34,543 nucleotides of DNA from Oscillospiraceae bacterium (GTDB taxonomy: Bacteria; Bacillota; Clostridia; Oscillospirales; Ruminococcaceae), in the NCBI GenBank assembly GCA_031267245.1, contig JAIRZL010000033.1, positions 1 through 34,543 on the forward strand, read 5' to 3'. The position numbers and the translations under genes are program-made. Shown in pieces: positions 28,481-34,543 of the stretch (within the stretch, counting starts at the first letter, position 1; the number at the start of each line of letters is the position of its first letter). The notes beneath the pieces are model-generated. The model saw nothing but the letters and a program-made list of their open reading frames with translations, ran no database searches and was not told where the DNA came from.

Positions 28481-29104
28481 TTGCCGGCGGCAGCTGTTGG
28501 TGGTGCTGCCATCGAGCTGTCCAACCAAAAGAAGTCTAAGACCCTTGTGGTTGGTGTTGGCGGACGTGATGGGATTCGTTATGACCTGGAGCCGGGGAAG
28601 GTCTTGCCATTACCGGCGTTTTGCTCCTCTGATGTCGTTCTAAGGGGGGAGCTTGGCGTCGAATGGTAAGTGCTGAAATTTGCTACGTCGGCTCTCTCTC
28701 CAGAGGGGAGGGAGCTCACAAAGACTCAGCAATTTCAAATGCTGATTGACTGTCTCTTGCTTTGTTGGTTTGGAACGATTGGTCTGGTGCTATTCATTTT
28801 CTGGCCCATACACAGCAAAAAGATGAAGCGTGGTCACGGCTGGGATCAGTTGGTTGAAGCTGCTGTCATTGGAAAACTTGCCGACCGGAAGGCTTAGTCA
28901 AGCAAATTGGCATGTACATGCGCCCCTTTCCGGTCCGGACAACGTCATGTCTTATGCAGTAATTAACGATGATGCCGTTTGGCAAAGGATGTAAGATGTC
29001 GAATTAGGGGGGGGCGCGCCGATGGTCATGTTGGCTGTCGATGAGGAGCCGATGGAAATCTAGAAGCCGTACCAACTCCTTCGGCCGTTGATGATCCTCT
29101 GTGA
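28481..29104 (+). pseudogene. Decayed, frameshifted copy of the 3' part of the secreted paralogue at 31784-32794
   Basis: Multi-frame matches: IELSNQKKSKTLVVGVGGRDGIRYDLEPGK / IDLTRDEKSTTLVVDDGQNDPIRYVREAGK; SFSGPYTAKR / SISGPYTSQR; NWHVHAPLSGPDNVMSYAVINDDAVWQ / DWPIVAPLSVGESAPTEGMCYGFVNEAGEWQ; VPTPSAVDDPL* / VPTPWAVDDLP*. Confidence 0.75.
29007..29014 (+). repeat. Homopolymeric G tract (8 G) within the decayed paralogue copy
   Basis: Direct count: gaatta-GGGGGGGG-cgcgcc. Confidence 0.9.
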
Positions 29105-29200
29105 AGAGCTGGTGATTTGTTTTTTGTGTTTCACCAAAGCAGCAAAGCCGGCACTGCTTGCCCTTGGCGAACAAGTAGTGCCCGAAGAAGGCGTGTGGTG
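29080..29200 (+). repeat. Dispersed repeat copy A (end of paralogue C-term plus 3' flank), partner at 32774-32892
   Basis: ggccgttgatgat...ctgcttgcccttggcgaacaagtagtgcccgaagaaggcgtgtgg versus ggccgttgatgat...atgcttgcgcttggcgaacaagtagagcccgaagaaggtatgtgg. Confidence 0.8.
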
Positions 29201-29358
29201 TTTGTTTCTTCATACCAAGCGAAATGCGACAGCAATTGCTAGAGTGCTGGTCGCTGGCATAATTGTGAAACGAGGAGACCTGGCCATTTTTCAAAGGGCA
29301 GGTTGTTTGGGCTGGTGATAGTTGGGGTATTGGTTTAAGAAGGGAACGGGAGAGGTTG

Positions 29359-30411
29359 ATGGAACTGTTTAGAAAGCCATTGGATAATGCGCGACATTGG
29401 GTGATCTTTGTTGCTGTGCTTGCGATGTTGATGCAGCCTTCCAGCGCTGGTGCCATCGGAGAATCGGTCCATATTCCTATTGCGATGGCAGCAGATGCTG
29501 GGTACCTTTACCCAACCATTGTTGCTTTAACTTCGCTTTTTGAAACGGCGGCGGAAAGCACACGCTATGCAGTTACAATCATGGTGCCTGGTAATTTTAA
29601 GATGGAACACGCGAACAAGATTTTGGAGCTGTTGCGAACATATGAGCGGCATAGCATAACCTTTGTTAATATGGGTGATGCGTTTGAAACTGCCTATATG
29701 GACAGGCCGTGGGGTGTGCCCGTAACAAGTCCTGTCTATTATCGGCTGCTGCTACCGCAAGTTTTGGCAGAAGAGCCGAAGTGCATTTGGATTGACGGGG
29801 ACACTGTTACACTACAAGATCTGCAGCGAATGTATTTCATCGATATGGATAAGTATGACATTGCCGGAGCGCCTTCTCTTACCTTCCGTTCGCAGAGCTT
29901 AACTTCGTCGGAGTTTGAAGGCAGCGAGCTTCTGCGAGCTTATGGAATCGATCCCTCGCGCTGGATCTGCTCTGGCGTTATGCTTATGAATCTGGAGAAA
30001 ATGCGAGAAGATGGGTGTGTGCAAAAATTCCTGGACTGCATGGATAAATATCCTACGCTTTTACACGTGCAGGATGAGTCGGTGCTTAACGTTTGTTGTC
30101 CGTTTATTCGTGCACTTCCGCTCAAATATGGCATGTTTAATTGCTGGCCGGATCTCCGCGCGTTGCGTTTTTGGACCGTAGGCTTGTTAGCTCCCGATGA
30201 ATTGGAGCAAAATGGCACAGAGGAAGAGGCGCCGGCGATAGTTCATTATGCTTGCAAACAAAAACCGTGGTTGGGTGTTGTGGCGCACGACGACCTATGG
30301 TGGCGATTTGTCGAAATGACGCCGCACCCTGATGAAATCAAGGCCTGGGTAGCGCTTAAGACAGAGGGTAGGCCGCGCAGGCGAACCTTGAGGATGCCCA
30401 CAACGTGGTAG
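29359..30411 (+). CDS. Glycosyltransferase family 8-like protein with predicted N-terminal signal peptide
   Basis: HIPIAMAADAGYLYPTIVALTSLFE...TSPVYYRLLLPQVLAEEPKCIWIDGDTVTLQDLQRMYFIDMDKYDIAGAP (DxD in WIDGDTV), SGVMLMNLEKMR; leader WVIFVAVLAMLMQPSSAGAIG. Confidence 0.82.
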   Translation: MELFRKPLDNARHWVIFVAVLAMLMQPSSAGAIGESVHIPIAMAADAGYLYPTIVALTSLFETAAESTRYAVTIMVPGNFKMEHANKILELLRTYERHSITFVNMGDAFETAYMDRPWGVPVTSPVYYRLLLPQVLAEEPKCIWIDGDTVTLQDLQRMYFIDMDKYDIAGAPSLTFRSQSLTSSEFEGSELLRAYGIDPSRWICSGVMLMNLEKMREDGCVQKFLDCMDKYPTLLHVQDESVLNVCCPFIRALPLKYGMFNCWPDLRALRFWTVGLLAPDELEQNGTEEEAPAIVHYACKQKPWLGVVAHDDLWWRFVEMTPHPDEIKAWVALKTEGRPRRRTLRMPTTW

Positions 30412-30693
30412 CAAGCATAAATTGTGTTTGGTGGCGCTCCCATACGGCCAATCAGAGGTAACCAACAAACCTTGTTGCAACGGGGATGCGGAATAGCAGG
30501 AATGGCCCGTTAGAGGCTACTTACAACTGAAACGAAGTTTCGGCACAATAACGAGCCACGCTGCCCCGGCTAAATTGGTGTTCGCTGGAAGTGGTCTTCC
30601 TGTGGCAGAAATCTTGCTGTTCGGGAATACTCGTGACGCTCTGCTTGTTGCCTCGCGAAACGCTATCAATACTTTAAATATTTGTTAAAAATA

Positions 30694-30805
30694 AACTAGT
30701 AATTTTAAATATGTTATGATATACTTATGGAAGGCAATATAAATCTTGTTCTCAGGGCAAACTAATGCTCAGATGAGACCAAGGGAAAGAAAGGGGCATT
30801 TGCAA
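30694..30805 (+). promoter_or_regulatory. Promoter/5' leader of paralogue 5, similar to that of paralogue 3
   Basis: aactagtaattttaaatatgttatgatatactt...; see 26962-27081. Confidence 0.45.
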
Positions 30806-31610
30806 ATGAAAGGCAAAAAGGTTTTGAGCTTGGCTGTGAGCATGGCAATGGTGGCCACTTTTTGCTGTGTTAGCGAGCCGGTTCGCGCCGCCGGGGGGGG
30901 GCGAAGGCAGATTCGTAGACGGGTTTAATCCTCCGCTTTCCCCCGTAATTCAGCTTTTTTTGAGCAAGCTATGTGGCTTTGCTGGGACGCTGGGTTTTGG
31001 TGTGGTTGCGTGGCTGCGACATAATCGGCAAGAAAGCGCACAAGAAGATTCCATTTTGGGAGATTCGCCGGAAGATATCGGCTGGCGGATTCTAATTGCC
31101 ATGCGAGACGGCAGCTGGGATCCAAAAACGAAGGAAGAAGCGGAAGCAGAAGCCAAGCAAGCGGTGGATACTTTTTTGACATGGCAGGCAAACTATGATG
31201 CCGCTTTGGAGGAAAACATGGCATTGGCTGACCCGGACGTTGTGGGGGAAAAGAGCTGGCAGGGATTTTTGTCTGCTGCGGCTAAAACCGATACGGCGGC
31301 GGAAGATTACCCGAACGCGCAGATAGGCTATCCTTGGAGCGACGCTTCGGCTCATAGCGAGCCTTGGTCAACGTTGGCTGAGCACCCCTGTGTTTCCGCC
31401 GGGGGAGCGGAGCCCTCGGTTCGGTCTCTGTATGTCCCTTTCTGTAGTTTGCTGCTTCCGACAGCAGAAGGCCGGTGGGATTTCATTCGGGCTGGTTGTG
31501 CGCCGGGCCGCCTGTCGCCGGGTCAACTGCGCTCCATCCCTTTGCTTCTTGCCTATTTGTGGGCTATTCAAGGCACAGCCTGGGACTTTGCGCCGGTGCC
31601 ATCCGTGTAA
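30806..31610 (+). CDS. Secreted paralogue 5 (AITFCC-leader family), out of frame at a 9-G tract; putative phase-OFF state
   Basis: Leader MKGKKVLSLAVSMAMVATFCCVSEPVRAAGGGRRQIRRRV* out of frame with body EGRFVDGFNPPLSPVIQLFLSKLCGFAGTLGFGVVAWLRHNRQES...GSWDPKTKEEAEAEAKQA. 8 or 11 Gs would join them. Confidence 0.75.
30893..30901 (+). repeat. Homopolymeric G tract (9 G) in paralogue 5
   Basis: Direct count: gccgcc-GGGGGGGGG-cgaagg. Confidence 0.95.
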
Positions 31611-31783
31611 GGTTGGGCAACAACTGGCAAATTTCAAGCAGTGTTGTTTTTTGAACTCTTTGGCAGCGGCTGATCCTGCCGTATGTTTTTGGTTGTGGAA
31701 ATCGATTACTGCTTGTTTTTTTCTGTTAATTCGGAACAAGAAAGGTGCGAAAAATGCAATTGCTGCGGAGGAGGAAACATGAA

Positions 31784-32794
31784 ATGAGGCAAAAAAAGGT
31801 TCTGTTGGTATTCCTGAGCTTGGTGATAGCAATAACATCTTGCTGTGCGCGCCCGCTTGCCGTTGCTGCGGTGCCAGCAAAAGAAAACAGCACGAATCAG
31901 GCTTATGGAGCTTTGGGCGCCATTGGTGCGCTTCTTACGGTGCTAATAGATCCTAAGGCCGAAAACGCTGAAAAAGCTGTCCCAGCGGGCGGAAAAAGCT
32001 GCCCTTATGGTCTGCAGGTTTTGCGATCTTGCGCAGACAAGACATGGCGGCCCCCCTCAAAGGAAAAGGCGCGCAGCGACATGGTGGCAGCGACCAAATG
32101 GCTTGCGGATTTGGAGGAATCGTACGATGCGAATATCCAAAGAACATTGGAACGCTGCGCTGGCTCTGCTGCTTCCATCGACCTTACCAGGGACGAGAAG
32201 TCTACGACGCTTGTTGTGGATGACGGGCAGAATGACCCGATTCGTTATGTCCGGGAGGCGGGAAAGCCTTCGCGCTTCCTTTTATTGTGCGACCCCAACG
32301 GCAACCAATACGTTAGAGTTTGGTACGACCACGAACCCGCTCTGGTTAGCTGGGGCGATTACGGTATGTCTTATGCTATTGCAGAAGGGGCTCATTGCGG
32401 CGATTCGATATCAAATCCCGCCGCGCTTCTGGCGGCTTTGTGGGCTCGGAACGGTTGGTGCGGGTCCATTTCTGGGCCTTACACCTCGCAAAGGCCAGCA
32501 GCCGTGAGAAAAGCTGTCGATTATTCCCTACAAAGGCACCACCTTCGAGGCTACGAAGGTAAATTTGCAGGACTTACCGACGGCGATTGGCCTATTGTTG
32601 CACCGCTGAGCGTCGGCGAAAGCGCACCAACGGAAGGTATGTGCTACGGATTTGTGAACGAAGCCGGCGAATGGCAAGTGACGCAGGATGCCGAACTGGC
32701 AGAGGCCGCTGGTGTTCGTGTTGGTTGGTACCTCGATGACGAAAACGTTGTGCGGCATGTGCCAACTCCCTGGGCCGTTGATGATTTGCCGTAA
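31784..32794 (+). CDS. Secreted paralogue 6 (AITFCC-leader family), intact, longest member (336 aa)
   Basis: MRQKKVLLVFLSLVIAITSCCARPLAVAAVPAKENSTNQAYGALGAIGALLTVLID...TWRPPSKEKARSDMVAATKWLADLEESYDAN; SD ggaggaggaa. Confidence 0.8.
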   Translation: MRQKKVLLVFLSLVIAITSCCARPLAVAAVPAKENSTNQAYGALGAIGALLTVLIDPKAENAEKAVPAGGKSCPYGLQVLRSCADKTWRPPSKEKARSDMVAATKWLADLEESYDANIQRTLERCAGSAASIDLTRDEKSTTLVVDDGQNDPIRYVREAGKPSRFLLLCDPNGNQYVRVWYDHEPALVSWGDYGMSYAIAEGAHCGDSISNPAALLAALWARNGWCGSISGPYTSQRPAAVRKAVDYSLQRHHLRGYEGKFAGLTDGDWPIVAPLSVGESAPTEGMCYGFVNEAGEWQVTQDAELAEAAGVRVGWYLDDENVVRHVPTPWAVDDLP

Positions 32795-32892
32795 AGGGCT
32801 GGATTCCTTGTGAGTTTTTGTTTCGACAAACCCACGAAGACGGAAATGCTTGCGCTTGGCGAACAAGTAGAGCCCGAAGAAGGTATGTGGCA
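32774..32892 (+). repeat. Dispersed repeat copy B, partner of 29080-29200
   Basis: See partner; [14 protein letters not shown] / LALGEQVVPEEGVW encoded in both. Confidence 0.8.
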
Positions 32893-33112
32893 GTTAGCGC
32901 AAGATAGCGAATGCAAGTGCCACGGAAGGCATTGGGAATGCGTGGTGCCAACGTGCTGGATCGGAAGCACAACAAATGAATTCCACGCTTCTGCGCGTCA
33001 CAGCCGAGCATGGTACAATTTCGCAAATGAAGAGGTAGGTTGTTGGGTTTTTTTGATTGGTTTTTCTCCCCAATGGCTTGCTTTTTTTGCGCTTTGTGAT
33101 TGTTTGGATGGT

Positions 33113-33141
33113 TTGACATATCCGCTTGGATGTAGTACAAT
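33113..33141 (+). promoter_or_regulatory. Sigma-70-type promoter for rpsL (str operon)
   Basis: TTGACA, 17-nt spacer tatccgcttggatgtag, TACAAT, 35 nt upstream of ATG 33176. Confidence 0.8.
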
Positions 33142-33175
33142 TGCTTGGTTGAATTATTTTGAAGGAGGTGTAAAA

Positions 33176-33610
33176 ATGCCAACATTTAACCAGCTTGTCA
33201 GGCACGGGCGCAAAAGGACAGCCAAGAAATCAACAGCGCCAGCTTTGCTGAAGAGTTTTAATTCGAAAAAGAAGGTTGCTACACAACAAAATTCTCCGCA
33301 GAAACGGGGAGTTTGCACATCGGTTAGAACTCAAACCCCAAGAAAGCCGAACTCAGCGTTGCGCAAAGTGGCAAGAGTGAGGCTCTCCAATGGAATGGAA
33401 GTAACGGCATATATTCCAGGGATTGGCCATAACTTGCAGGAACATAGCGTCGTTTTGATTCGTGGTGGAGGTGTTAAAGATCTTCCCGGCGTTGGTTACC
33501 GCATAGTGCGGGGCGCGTTGGATGCGCAAGGAGCAGCAAACCGACAACAAGGTCGTTCTAAATATGGAACAAAAAAACCGAAAGCTGGAGCCGCTGCAAC
33601 AAAAAAGTAA
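33176..33610 (+). CDS. rpsL: 30S ribosomal protein S12
   Basis: [34 protein letters not shown]...[72 protein letters not shown] gaaggaggtg. Confidence 0.99.
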   Translation: MPTFNQLVRHGRKRTAKKSTAPALLKSFNSKKKVATQQNSPQKRGVCTSVRTQTPRKPNSALRKVARVRLSNGMEVTAYIPGIGHNLQEHSVVLIRGGGVKDLPGVGYRIVRGALDAQGAANRQQGRSKYGTKKPKAGAAATKK

Positions 33611-33728
33611 CTGCTGTGGTTTGCTAATGGTGGCGTTTTTACAGAATATATGCCTCGATTAGCACTATTCGGGAGTTTTTCTTTCGAGTACCGAAGAATT
33701 CATTTTTATGATGAAGGAGGGAAGAAAG

Positions 33729-34199
33729 GTGCCAAGAAGAGGTTGTGTTTCTCGGCGAGATGTGTTGCCAGACCCTATCTATGGGACCAAATTGGTAACG
33801 CGACTGGTGAATAATATTATGCAGGACGGCAAAAAAGGAATTGCGCAGAATATTGTTTACGGCGCTTTTGATCTTATAAAAGAAAAAACAGGTCGCGATC
33901 CATTGGAAATTTTGGACACGGCGTTAGAGAATGTGATGCCTGTTTTGGAGGTTAAGGCGCGGCGTGTTGGGGGAGCGAATTACCAGGTGCCGCTTGAAGT
34001 CCGGCCGACGCGCAGGGTGACGTTGGGGCTGCGATGGTTGGTTGCTGCATCAAGAAAGCGGTCTGAAAGGGCGATGAAAGAACGTGTTGCAAACGAATTA
34101 ATGGATGCTGCAAACAAGACAGGCGGCGCTTACAAGAAGTGCGAAGATACTCACAGGATGGCAGAAGCCAACAAAGCATTTGCCCATTATCGGTGGTGA
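33729..34199 (+). CDS. rpsG: 30S ribosomal protein S7
   Basis: GTG start: [50 protein letters not shown]...[29 protein letters not shown] aaggagggaag. Confidence 0.98.
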   Translation: MPRRGCVSRRDVLPDPIYGTKLVTRLVNNIMQDGKKGIAQNIVYGAFDLIKEKTGRDPLEILDTALENVMPVLEVKARRVGGANYQVPLEVRPTRRVTLGLRWLVAASRKRSERAMKERVANELMDAANKTGGAYKKCEDTHRMAEANKAFAHYRW

Positions 34200-34261
34200 G
34201 CGGTGAGCTTTTATGAGGGAGGTGGAGTGTCTGTTAGGGTTAATCCTAATGGAGTGATAGG

Positions 34262-34543
34262 ATGTCGAGAGAGATTTCATTAGAAAAAACTCGTAATATT
34301 GGGATTATGGCGCACATTGATGCGGGAAAGACCACAACAACGGAACGGATCCTGTTTTATACCGGAAAGACCCATAAGATTGGCGAGGTTCATGAGGGCG
34401 AAGCCACAATGGATTGGATGGAGCAGGAGCAGGAACGTGGAATTACCATTACCTCTGCGGCAACAACTGCCTTTTGGAAAGGGCACCGGATAAACATCAT
34501 CGATACGCCTGGTCATGTGGATTTCACCGTTGAAGTGGAAAGG
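34262..34543 (+). CDS. fusA: Elongation factor G, N-terminal part (runs off window; absent from ORF track)
   Basis: [95 protein letters not shown]1 and G3 motifs of EF-G. Confidence 0.98.
   Translation, partial: MSREISLEKTRNIGIMAHIDAGKTTTTERILFYTGKTHKIGEVHEGEATMDWMEQEQERGITITSAATTAFWKGHRINIIDTPGHVDFTVEVER

Noticed and set aside
30500-30700. Open stretch AAPAKLVFAGSGLPVAEILLFGN... between GT8 and paralogue 5 as another module remnant
   Set aside because: Similarity to other remnants is too weak by eye to support a feature.
32007-32507. 166-aa + strand ORF overlapping paralogue 6
   Set aside because: Alternative frame of an intact, homology-supported CDS.
32592-33185. 197-aa minus-strand ORF overlapping paralogue 6 and the rpsL upstream region, with an apparent minus-strand counterpart at 29004-29456
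   Set aside because: Similarity between the two is explained by the + strand repeat; the + frame has a leader, SD and family homology.

Overview
The window holds most of a phage-tail-like contractile injection system (CIS/eCIS-type) operon on the + strand (~0-27 kb). It is followed by an accessory region (~22-33 kb) of small, divergent secreted paralogues, and then by the start of the conserved str operon (rpsL, rpsG, partial fusA). CIS order: HAMP/degenerate-cyclase-like sensor, MORN protein, TolC-like coiled coil, large coiled-coil membrane protein, DUF4255 (Pvc16-like), unknown, DUF4280 PAAR-like, sheath, tube, CxxC chaperone-like protein, a DUF6760-like small ORF absent from the ORF track, second tube, repeat-containing tape-measure candidate, Pvc7-like, gpD-like, gpV-like spike, gp25-like, two gpJ/gp6-like baseplate proteins, and gpI-like tail protein. 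No AAA+ ATPase or tail-fibre gene was recognised. The most striking signal is a paralogue family sharing a leader resembling 'MK.KK.LSL..SFV.AITFCC......A.AAG' (six copies). Two copies lie inside the baseplate gene cluster and four lie just downstream. In two members an uninterrupted G tract (11 G and 9 G) sits immediately after the predicted signal-peptide cleavage region and puts the leader out of frame with the rest of the gene. This looks like slipped-strand ON/OFF phase variation. Decayed copies, a duplicated bicistronic unit and a secreted GT8 glycosyltransferase accompany the family. All family assignments are from reading the sequence; no database search was run.
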